Origin: a virus
DNA length: 21,644 nt
Strand: one strand, 5' to 3'
IMG/VR virus record: IMGVR_UViG_3300028610_000061
Coordinates: 1 to 21,644 of that record
In this document: one piece after another, positions 6,582 through 13,038 of the stretch
Layout of the letters: every line of letters begins with the position of its first letter
Numbering within the stretch: the stretch's first letter is position 1
Notes under the pieces: generated by a model
Told to the model about the DNA's origin: nothing
Database searches by the model: none
The model's input: only the letters and a program-made list of their open reading frames with translations
Position numbers and translations under genes: made by a program

Positions 6582-7538
6582 ATGACCGACGTCAACCCAC
6601 TACTCGCACAGGCCAAGGCCAGCGAGAACGATCAGACCAAGACGACCGTTTTCGAGAACGACCTCACACCCGCCGGCAAGACCTTCGCCCGTTTCGTGGG
6701 CTACACCGAAGTGGGCAAGCGCCCGCAGAAAGCGTTTCAGGGCAAGGCCAAGCCGGACTGCCGTGAGGCGCGCCTCACCTTCGAACTCAACGGCCCGAAT
6801 CACTGCCGTGAGGTTGAGGTCGAGGGCGAGATGCAGAAGTTCACAGGCGTGATCGGCATCAAGCTCACGATCAAGTCCGCGGAGAACAGCGGCTTCATCA
6901 AGCTGTTCAACAAGATGAAATACGGTCGCGACGGGATCAACAACTTCCCGCAGATGCTCGACGAGGGCTTCCTCATCGACATCATCCATGCCCCTGGCAA
7001 GGATCGCGATGGCAAGGATGTCACCTACGCCAACATGAAGGACGCGGACTTCAACTATCTGATCGGCGCCCCCCAGATGACGAACCCGGCGACGGGCGAA
7101 CTCATGGCGTTCGACATCCCAGAGAGCACGATCCCTCTGCGCCTCCTCCTGTGGGATGCTCCCACGAAGGAGCAGTGGGCGAGCGTGTTCATCGACGGCA
7201 CCCGCACGGTCAAGCGCGACGGTGTGGATGTCCAGGAGAGCAAGAACTGGCTTCAGCAGGACATCGTGGAGAACGCCATCGACTTCGGTGGCTCCCCTCT
7301 GGAGCAGATGCTTAACGGCGTGGACGACCTGGAGATGCCCGGCGACGTAGGGCCGAGTGGCGAAGCCGAGGCACGCGCTGCGGCGGCTGCCGGCGAAGCC
7401 CAGGCTGCCGAGCCCGTCTCCGAGGTCAACCCTCCCCCAGCAACCGCTGCTGCGGCTGTTGGGCTGGCCGACCCCAAGCCCACGGACGATGCCGCTGCTG
7501 CGGCACAGGCGATCTTCGATCAGCTTGGCGTGTCGTGA
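6582..7538 (+). CDS. replication-associated protein, possible ssDNA-binding protein
   Basis: The 318-residue protein has a folded region of mixed strands (about residues 25-240) and a low-complexity Ala/Pro/Glu tail (about 250-310) ending in a short helix-like 'QAIFDQLGVS'. It lies between DNA polymerase and the 5' exonuclease. This layout (compact beta-rich domain plus disordered acidic tail, replication locus) resembles phage ssDNA-binding proteins, but no diagnostic motif is visible and the tail is less acidic than that of T7 gp2.5. The function is therefore a guess. The start at 6582 is set by ribosome-site spacing. The gene ends in a GTGA overlap with the exonuclease. Confidence 0.6.
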   Translation: MTDVNPLLAQAKASENDQTKTTVFENDLTPAGKTFARFVGYTEVGKRPQKAFQGKAKPDCREARLTFELNGPNHCREVEVEGEMQKFTGVIGIKLTIKSAENSGFIKLFNKMKYGRDGINNFPQMLDEGFLIDIIHAPGKDRDGKDVTYANMKDADFNYLIGAPQMTNPATGELMAFDIPESTIPLRLLLWDAPTKEQWASVFIDGTRTVKRDGVDVQESKNWLQQDIVENAIDFGGSPLEQMLNGVDDLEMPGDVGPSGEAEARAAAAAGEAQAAEPVSEVNPPPATAAAAVGLADPKPTDDAAAAAQAIFDQLGVS

Positions 7539-8626
7539 GTATCGCCTCCCGTTTCGGCCTGACTGACGAGCAACTCGCAGATCAGACGGTCGAGGTCCGC
7601 TACCCTGATACGGTAGCGGGCCGGGTGGCGCACATCGATGCTGACTTCATGTCCTATCAGGCATCAGCGGAGACCAAGGACGAGTTGCAGGGCATCAAGC
7701 CCCGCAAGACCTTGGCCGAGATGTGCGCCAGAGCGAAACGCGGCTTCGAGCACATGAGGAAGATGACTTCCTCCGAGACCTACATCGCACACATCACCCC
7801 GAGCGGGTCAAACAAAGGTGGACGCAATGAGCAAGCCGTCACACTCCCATACCAAGGATCGCGAGTGGACCGTGTTCGACCGGAGTTTCTTGACGCTGTG
7901 CGCCACTATGTTGGCACCGAGTGCCCGAGCATGGTGCACCTTGACCAGGAAGCAGACGACGGAATGGCCCAGGCCAACTACGCCGCCGTGCGGGATGGAA
8001 ATGGCACTCTGTCAGTCATTGTGTCAAAAGACAAAGACCTGCGCATGGTTCCCGGACTTCACTGGTGCTTCGATACTGAGGCAGTTATCTGCGTCGGCGA
8101 CGCCTTCGGTTCCATCTGGATCGACGCCTCGAAGACTAGCAAAACGCTCAAAGGATGGGGAACCAAATTCTTTTGGGCGCAGTGCTTGATGGGCGATGCG
8201 GCCGATAGTATCCAAGGTCTGCCATGCGTATCTCAGCAAGTGCTCAGTAAGTTCCACGCAGCATCAGCAGCTTACCTGAAGCTCGTGAGCAAGGCCGAGG
8301 ACGCAAGCGGCACCGAGCACCATGAGGCTCGCCTCGCGGCCATGCATGCGGCGGGTAACAAGACTAGGCCGGTCGGCGCCGTGCTCGCTCATACCCTGAT
8401 CGAGTGGTGCAAGAACGACTTGCAGTGCTATTCGGTGGTTCGCGGTTTGTTCCACCATATGGATGCCGAATTTGAGGGGGTCCGGACTTTCATCGACTAT
8501 CGCACACAGGAGCCCACGACGGCCACCCGTGCGCTATTCGGCGACATGCTGTTGCTATGGATGCGGCGCAACAAAGACCCGCGTGACGTGCTCGCGTGGC
8601 TCAAAGAGGAGAGGATAATCAAATGA
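7535..8626 (+). CDS. 5'-3' exonuclease, FEN/PolA 5'-nuclease family
   Basis: The 363-residue protein has the acidic metal-site motifs of flap/5' exonucleases: 'HIDADF' (D35, D37), 'DQEADDGMA' (E139, D141, D142), 'VSKDKDL' (D166, D168) and the helix-hairpin 'MGDAADSIQGLPCV' (D221, D224). T7 gp6, with the same role of removing RNA primers and degrading host DNA, is the functional counterpart. It supplies the 5' nuclease activity absent from the polymerase gene. The start is a GTG inside the tetranucleotide GTGA shared with the upstream stop; no good ribosome site precedes it, so translation is probably coupled. No later in-frame ATG keeps the first catalytic aspartates. Confidence 0.88.
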   Translation: MSIASRFGLTDEQLADQTVEVRYPDTVAGRVAHIDADFMSYQASAETKDELQGIKPRKTLAEMCARAKRGFEHMRKMTSSETYIAHITPSGSNKGGRNEQAVTLPYQGSRVDRVRPEFLDAVRHYVGTECPSMVHLDQEADDGMAQANYAAVRDGNGTLSVIVSKDKDLRMVPGLHWCFDTEAVICVGDAFGSIWIDASKTSKTLKGWGTKFFWAQCLMGDAADSIQGLPCVSQQVLSKFHAASAAYLKLVSKAEDASGTEHHEARLAAMHAAGNKTRPVGAVLAHTLIEWCKNDLQCYSVVRGLFHHMDAEFEGVRTFIDYRTQEPTTATRALFGDMLLLWMRRNKDPRDVLAWLKEERIIK

Positions 8627-8778
8627 TGAAACCCAGCGAGAAAGTAGCAGCGATGACGGTGTTTCAGGATCGCATCCTCCTGGCTGGCGAGATGGGCACT
8701 ATCGTGGAGTTCATCTACGACCCCGTTTCCGGCGGTTATTCTATGCGGAAGATCGCAGACGTAGGATGGACGCCATGA
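8623..8778 (+). CDS. small unknown phage protein (51 aa)
   Basis: This short frame is joined to the exonuclease by an ATGA overlap and to the next gene by another. The 51 residues, starting 'MMKPSEKVAAMTVFQ', look like a small beta-rich protein ('RILLAGEMGTIVEFIYDP') with no recognisable motif. A GAGG site lies 8 bases before the first ATG; the ATG at 8626 is an equal alternative. Function unknown. Confidence 0.55.
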   Translation: MMKPSEKVAAMTVFQDRILLAGEMGTIVEFIYDPVSGGYSMRKIADVGWTP

Positions 8779-9020
8779 TGGGAAGCAAGGGAGGCATGGT
8801 CAAACAGATCGAGCGCCTCGTGACCATGCTGCTGGAGGACATCGCAACGAACCTCGACGACCAAGCCTACTATGCACGGGAGACCGGCGGCTGTCCTTCA
8901 CAGGCTTACGCCCTGGCGAGCGCAGCGGAGGCTATGCGTGGCGTCGAGGTGCCGCATATCATGCAGCGGCTGATGGAACCCGAGGAGAAACCCGATGAAG
9001 ATCAGTCACAGCCAGATTGA
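8775..9020 (+). CDS. small unknown phage protein with acidic tail (81 aa)
   Basis: The 81-residue protein is predicted helical with an acidic C-terminus ('EPEEKPDEDQSQPD'). No domain recognised. The start at 8775 gives an ATGA overlap and an AGGA site about 8 bases upstream; an in-frame ATG at 8766 is less well placed. It overlaps the endonuclease VII gene by 26 bases. Confidence 0.55.
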   Translation: MMGSKGGMVKQIERLVTMLLEDIATNLDDQAYYARETGGCPSQAYALASAAEAMRGVEVPHIMQRLMEPEEKPDEDQSQPD

Positions 9021-9408
9021 GAAGGTGCGGGTGTTCATCATGACGCAACAGGGGCACAAGTGTCCCCTGTGCGGCTCACCCCTGCGCGGGGGCACGACCA
9101 AGAAGAAGCCCGCGCTCGACCACAATCATGACACCGGGTTCATACGGGGCGTGCTCTGCCTGAACTGTAACGGCATAGAGGGCAAGATCATCCGCTACGC
9201 CAAGCGCGCAGCAGGCAAGGACAACGACCCTGTAGAGTGGCTGAAGTCACTGACCCAATACCTGATGCACCACCGTGTGCCTCAATGGTCCGCGCCCGGT
9301 CGGCGCGGGCTGATCCACCCGACGCACAAGACAGAGAACGAGAAGCGGCTCACACGGCTCGCAAAGGCCAAGGCCAAGAGGCGTGCAGCAAAGCTAGTGA
9401 AAGGTTGA
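8995..9408 (+). CDS. recombination endonuclease VII (Holliday junction/branch-cleaving nuclease)
   Basis: The 137-residue protein has the zinc-bound His-Me finger of endonuclease VII: 'CPLCG' (C23, C26), 'LDHNHDTG' (41-48, with H43 as the general base) and 'CLNCNGIEGKI' (55-65, C55, C58). The C-terminal third is basic. This enzyme resolves branched DNA before packaging; the best known member is T4 gp49, and phiKMV has one upstream of its RNA polymerase in the same position. AGGAG at 8983-8987 fits the start at 8995. It ends one base before the RNA polymerase start. Confidence 0.9.
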   Translation: MKISHSQIEKVRVFIMTQQGHKCPLCGSPLRGGTTKKKPALDHNHDTGFIRGVLCLNCNGIEGKIIRYAKRAAGKDNDPVEWLKSLTQYLMHHRVPQWSAPGRRGLIHPTHKTENEKRLTRLAKAKAKRRAAKLVKG

Positions 9409-9409
9409 C

Positions 9410-11896
9410 ATGACCGTTGCTCTGCAAGACCAGCTTGACTGGGAACACGAGATGATCTACCGGGGCGTCCAGCGCTTCCGGACACAGCAGCAAGAGGCAG
9501 TAGAGGGAGGACGAGAGACTGAGACCAGCGCAGGCAGTCGCTTGCTGCGGAGCTATGTGTTACAGATCAGCGAGCACATAAGTGACTTCCTCACGGGTAA
9601 ATTGCCCGGCAGGCGGCGTAGCAAGTATGCCAAGCTGCTAGACGGTATCAGCACCGACGTGATCGCGATGTTTACCCTACGTCATCTCCTTGGTGCTGCT
9701 TTTGTGCCCGCGGCGAAGGGTATCCCAACGCAAGCGGTGTGCCTGGGCATCGGAGGTATGCTGGAGGACGAACTGCGGTTCTCGGCCTTCGAGACCGAGT
9801 ATCTGGAATACTACGCGGGGATCATCCGGCGCCTCGACGCTGGGCACACCAAGAACTATCGTCACATGCATCGCAATCTGGTGGACGCTTCCAACAAGAA
9901 GGGTGTAGGGTGGCACTCCTGGTCGCACTCCGACAAAGTGCATGTGGGCTCCGTGGCGGTCGCGCTGGCTATGGAAGCGTGCGATCTGTTGAAGCTAGAA
10001 CAGCGACGCACTGCTAAGAAAGGCTACCTCACTTATGTTGTGCCCACTGAGCAATGCCTGGAGTGGATCAACAAGCATGACGCCTTCGCGGAGTTGATCA
10101 CGCCTGACAGGATGCCCTGCCTGATCCCGCCGGCAGACTGGATAACCCCTGCGGACGGTGGCTTCTGGTCCCCGCGCTTGCGGGACTTGACCCCGCTGAT
10201 CAAGAACACCGCGCGCTCTGGTGGAATAACAGGCGAGCGCAAGGCGCGCATCAACGCGGCTGTGATGCCCGGTGTTCTGTCTGCCGTGAACGCCTTGCAG
10301 GAGACGCCCTGGCGGCTGAACCAGCCGGTGATCGACGTCATGCGGCAAGTATGGCAGGGGAACCTCGGGATCGGTATGCCTCGCAGTGAGCCCTACGAGA
10401 TACCGCCCTCTCCGGTTGGAGAGGACGACAAGCCGAAGGATTGGGCCGCAGACGACCCACGGAGAACAGATTTCTTGGAGTGGAAAGCCGCCGCCCGAGA
10501 GATACACAGTATGGAGCGCGAGCGGGTCGCACAGAACCGCGCGCTGATCCGAACAATGCGTCTGGCAAGCGAACTACAAGACAAGGAGAAGTTCTATTAT
10601 GCCTTCACATGCGACTTCCGTGGACGCACATACTGCGCTACAACTGGCCTTTCTCCGCAGGGGACAGACCACAGTAAATCCCTACTACAATTCGCCCGCA
10701 CCGAACCCATCGGCGAGCGCGGCATGCACTGGCTCAAAATCCATGGTGCTAACAAGTTTGGCTACGATAAGGTTAGCTACGATGATCGCGTTGTATGGAT
10801 TGATCGGCAGCACGATCTGTGGCGCGCAATCGCTGCGGACCCTTTGGAGCACCGATCCCACTGGGGAGGGTGTGACAAGCCCTGGCAGTTTCTGGCGTGG
10901 TGCAACGAATACAAAGCCGCGACGGACTATGGGCCGGGCTTTAGGTCCAGTCTTCCTATTGCACTCGACGGATCGTGCAATGGGCTTCAGCATTTCTCGG
11001 CCATGCTCCGAGACCCAGTGGGCGGTAGAGCCGTTAACCTGTTGGGAGGAGACGTTCCGGCAGACATATATCAGCAAGTGGCTGATGTGTGCACCCGAAA
11101 GCTACGTGGTCTTCGCTCCCTTAATACAAAGGACCATACTGGAGCGTCTAATTGGCTCTCACTATTCGCGTCACTTGGCGAAGAAGCTATGCCGAGGTCG
11201 CTCTCCAAAAAGCCCGTGATGACCCTGCCCTACGGCAGCACACAACAGGCGTGCACGAGTTCGATCTTCCGGTGGTTGACCGAGACCGCGCCGAAGTTCT
11301 TCGACAAGGGCACGAGCTTCAGGCACTCGCTTTACCTGACGCCTATCCTGTGGTCCAGTATAAGCGAGGTTGTAGTTGCAGCCCGAGCGGCTATGGACTG
11401 GGTGCAGACCGCCAGCAGTATCATGGCCAAGAACAAGCAAGCGCTGGACTACACGAGTGCACTTGGGTTCCCGGTGTATCAAGCCGCGCAGAAGTTCGAC
11501 CTCACGAAGATTTGCACACAGATAGGTGGCCGTCTTGATTTAAAAATCGCGACCAGCAATGGCCAGATAGACGTCAAGAAACAGCGGCAAGGAAGTAGCC
11601 CTAACTTGATCCACCACATCGACGCCACGCATCTGATGATGACTGTGAACGCCGCAGTGGCCGAGGACATCGACTGCTTCTCCATGATCCATGATGACTT
11701 CGGGTGCCACGCTGGTCGGGTAGACACCATGCAGCGCATCATCCGCAAGACCTTTGTGGAACTCCACTCGGATAACTTGCTGGAGAAGTTCAAAGTCACT
11801 CATGAGGAACTGTATGGCATCACTTTGCCAGACCTACCTGCATCAGGCGACCTCGATATAAAACAGGTGCTACATAGCCCCTACTTCTTTGGATAA
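9410..11896 (+). CDS. single-subunit DNA-dependent RNA polymerase, T7 type
   Basis: The 828-residue protein is a complete T7-family RNA polymerase. Visible landmarks are 'FTCDFRGRTY' (399-408), motif A 'ALDGSCNGLQHFSAM' (D520, matching T7 D537), motif B 'RSLSKKPVMTLPYGS' (R596, K600, Y608, matching T7 R627, K631, Y639), motif C 'IHDDFG' (D762, matching T7 D812) and an aromatic C-terminal end 'YFFG' comparable to the T7 'FAFA' foot. It transcribes the phage genome from its own promoters. In the promoter-recognition loop (about 699-730) the by-eye alignment puts K700 and C702 where T7 has R746 and N748, so promoter specificity should differ from T7. Its position after the replication genes is phiKMV-like. 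Confidence 0.95.
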   Translation: MTVALQDQLDWEHEMIYRGVQRFRTQQQEAVEGGRETETSAGSRLLRSYVLQISEHISDFLTGKLPGRRRSKYAKLLDGISTDVIAMFTLRHLLGAAFVPAAKGIPTQAVCLGIGGMLEDELRFSAFETEYLEYYAGIIRRLDAGHTKNYRHMHRNLVDASNKKGVGWHSWSHSDKVHVGSVAVALAMEACDLLKLEQRRTAKKGYLTYVVPTEQCLEWINKHDAFAELITPDRMPCLIPPADWITPADGGFWSPRLRDLTPLIKNTARSGGITGERKARINAAVMPGVLSAVNALQETPWRLNQPVIDVMRQVWQGNLGIGMPRSEPYEIPPSPVGEDDKPKDWAADDPRRTDFLEWKAAAREIHSMERERVAQNRALIRTMRLASELQDKEKFYYAFTCDFRGRTYCATTGLSPQGTDHSKSLLQFARTEPIGERGMHWLKIHGANKFGYDKVSYDDRVVWIDRQHDLWRAIAADPLEHRSHWGGCDKPWQFLAWCNEYKAATDYGPGFRSSLPIALDGSCNGLQHFSAMLRDPVGGRAVNLLGGDVPADIYQQVADVCTRKLRGLRSLNTKDHTGASNWLSLFASLGEEAMPRSLSKKPVMTLPYGSTQQACTSSIFRWLTETAPKFFDKGTSFRHSLYLTPILWSSISEVVVAARAAMDWVQTASSIMAKNKQALDYTSALGFPVYQAAQKFDLTKICTQIGGRLDLKIATSNGQIDVKKQRQGSSPNLIHHIDATHLMMTVNAAVAEDIDCFSMIHDDFGCHAGRVDTMQRIIRKTFVELHSDNLLEKFKVTHEELYGITLPDLPASGDLDIKQVLHSPYFFG

Positions 11897-11900
11897 TCCT

Positions 11901-11920
11901 TAATCCGCCCTCTATAGAGA
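11901..11920 (+). promoter_or_regulatory. candidate phage RNA polymerase promoter
   Basis: TAATCCGCCCTCTATAG (11901-11917) matches the T7 class III consensus TAATACGACTCACTATAG at 14 of 17 bases if one gap is allowed, followed by AGA. It is the only such match noticed in the window and lies in the 56-base gap between the RNA polymerase gene and the late genes, where a late promoter is expected. The one-base-shorter spacing and the divergent specificity loop of the polymerase mean the resemblance may be partly fortuitous. Confidence 0.5.
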
Positions 11921-11923
11921 ACA

Positions 11924-11939
11924 CGCGCGCAGGCGCGCG
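11924..11939 (+). other. GC hairpin in the leader of the late transcript
   Basis: CGCGCG (11924-11929), a four-base CAGG loop and CGCGCG (11934-11939) form a perfect inverted repeat (7 pairs if a 2-base loop is allowed). It starts about 7 bases after the expected transcription start and ends just before the GAGGAG ribosome site of the next gene. A 5' stem-loop of this kind could stabilise the late mRNA or act as a processing site; there is no T-tract, so it is not a typical terminator. Confidence 0.5.
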
Positions 11940-11952
11940 AGAGGAGAACACA

Positions 11953-12135
11953 ATGGCGTATGCCGAACTTTCGGACGAGGACATGATAATCCTCGCTGCC
12001 GAGTGTGTCGGCCGAGGCGTGCCGATACCCCATGACATCGCGGCCCACTTGGGTGCAGCAGTCATTTCTGATATCCAGAACCCCGGAGGCCCCCATGACA
12101 GCAATCACCCGGAAGGCGCTAGGTCCGATCAGTGA
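11953..12135 (+). CDS. small unknown phage protein (60 aa)
   Basis: First gene after the candidate promoter. AGGAG at 11942-11946 lies 6 bases before the ATG. The 60-residue product begins 'MAYAELSDEDMIILAAECVG', helical and acidic, with a polar His/Asn/Asp-rich end. No domain recognised. The last 41 bases overlap the next gene in another frame. Confidence 0.55.
   Translation: MAYAELSDEDMIILAAECVGRGVPIPHDIAAHLGAAVISDIQNPGGPHDSNHPEGARSDQ
12085..12089 (+). promoter_or_regulatory. Shine-Dalgarno site inside the upstream gene
   Basis: GGAGG five bases before the ATG at 12095 supports that start for the 83-residue gene over the longer in-frame ATG at 12005, which has no comparable site. Confidence 0.55.
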
Positions 12136-12346
12136 AGACTTGCTTGCCAAGTTACTGCTCGCCCTAACGCCTATCCCGCTGGACGAGAACAGCACTCAGT
12201 ATCACATCGGATACCACTGCGCACAGCGCGACTTCCGATATGTGCTGGAGAACCGCCTGAATGCAGGCAAGTTGCCCGACCACTCGCCCGGCGAGATTGT
12301 CGAAACCACCCTCCCAGTGAGGAAGGGTTTCCTATGGTGGAAGTGA
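12095..12346 (+). CDS. small unknown phage protein (83 aa)
   Basis: The 83-residue protein starts 'MTAITRKALGPISEDLLAK' and ends 'RKGFLWWK'. It has a leucine-rich helix and a central 'YHIGYHCAQRDFRYVLENRL' segment but no known motif. It overlaps the preceding gene by 41 bases and the following GNAT-like gene by 13 bases. Function unknown. Confidence 0.6.
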   Translation: MTAITRKALGPISEDLLAKLLLALTPIPLDENSTQYHIGYHCAQRDFRYVLENRLNAGKLPDHSPGEIVETTLPVRKGFLWWK

Positions 12347-12747
12347 GACAGGCAACAGCCGACGACGCCGAAGGGATCATAGACTTGATCCACAACTTCA
12401 ATGCAGAATACTTTGATGTTCCGTTGAGCGACCCGAAGACCCGTAAGATGGTTGACTGGGTCATCGACGAGGGCGTCATGTTTGTGTCTGGAACAGGGTT
12501 CATCGCCGGAATGGTGGTGGACGATCTGTTTCGAGACTGGACTGTTCTGCAAGAGTTCGGCTGGTATGCCGAGGACAAGAGTGGTATCGCACTACTCGAT
12601 GCCTTCATTCAAGCAGGCCGCGACCTTCAAGTTGACGAAGTTCGTGTCTGCACCTTATCCACAAGCTCCGCCATCGCAGGCCGCATACTCCGACGCAAGG
12701 GGTTCGCCCCGCTGGAGGAAAGCTACAGGCTCAAGATAGGAGCATAG
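12334..12747 (+). CDS. GNAT-family N-acetyltransferase-like protein
   Basis: The 137-residue protein has the GNAT layout: an N-terminal 'VRQATADDAEGIIDLIHNF' strand-helix (4-22), central strands 'FVSGTGFIAGMVVDD', and a C-terminal 'SSAIAGRILRRKGFAPLEESYRL' segment typical of the GNAT terminal helix-turn-strand. The acetyl-CoA loop (Q/R-x-x-G-x-G/A) is not clear, so it may be degenerate. The substrate is unknown. AGGAAGG at 12320-12326 fits the start. GNAT-like genes beside the RNA polymerase or virion genes occur in several podophages (recalled). Confidence 0.65.
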   Translation: MVEVRQATADDAEGIIDLIHNFNAEYFDVPLSDPKTRKMVDWVIDEGVMFVSGTGFIAGMVVDDLFRDWTVLQEFGWYAEDKSGIALLDAFIQAGRDLQVDEVRVCTLSTSSAIAGRILRRKGFAPLEESYRLKIGA

Positions 12748-12749
12748 AC

Positions 12750-13037
12750 ATGCCCGCAGTCACCACAATCGTCGCCATCGCCGCCGTCGCGGCTGCGGTG
12801 GGCGGCACCGTCATGGCCAAGAAGTCCGCTACCAAGCAGCGGAAGCAGGCCAAGAAGCAGGCCAAGAAAGCCGAAGCCGCCGCACGCGCCAAGAAGCCGA
12901 AGAAAGACACGGCTGCCGAAGTCCGGTTGGCCAAGGCTGACAAGGACCGGCGCCGCGGCAAGGGCTCGTTCGCTGCTCGGCAGCAGGCGGCTGCCCTGGC
13001 CGGACCCTCTGCATCATCCGTGGGAGGCTTGACGTAA
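12750..13037 (+). CDS. small membrane-anchored, Lys/Ala-rich protein (95 aa)
   Basis: The 95-residue protein has one hydrophobic helix near the N-terminus (about residues 4-22, 'TTIVAIAAVAAAVGGTVMA'), then a long Lys/Ala-rich helical region (24-75) likely to be coiled or disordered. AGGAG at 12738-12742 fits the start. It directly precedes the portal gene. The layout could be a small virion-associated or membrane protein. A role in lysis cannot be excluded, but no holin or spanin motif is visible. Confidence 0.6.
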   Translation: MPAVTTIVAIAAVAAAVGGTVMAKKSATKQRKQAKKQAKKAEAAARAKKPKKDTAAEVRLAKADKDRRRGKGSFAARQQAAALAGPSASSVGGLT

Positions 13038-13038
13038 T

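Noticed and set aside
9405-9410. TTGACA (host sigma-70 -35-like) at the RNA polymerase start
   Set aside because: No -10-like hexamer follows at 16-18 bases, and the hexamer overlaps the stop and start codons.
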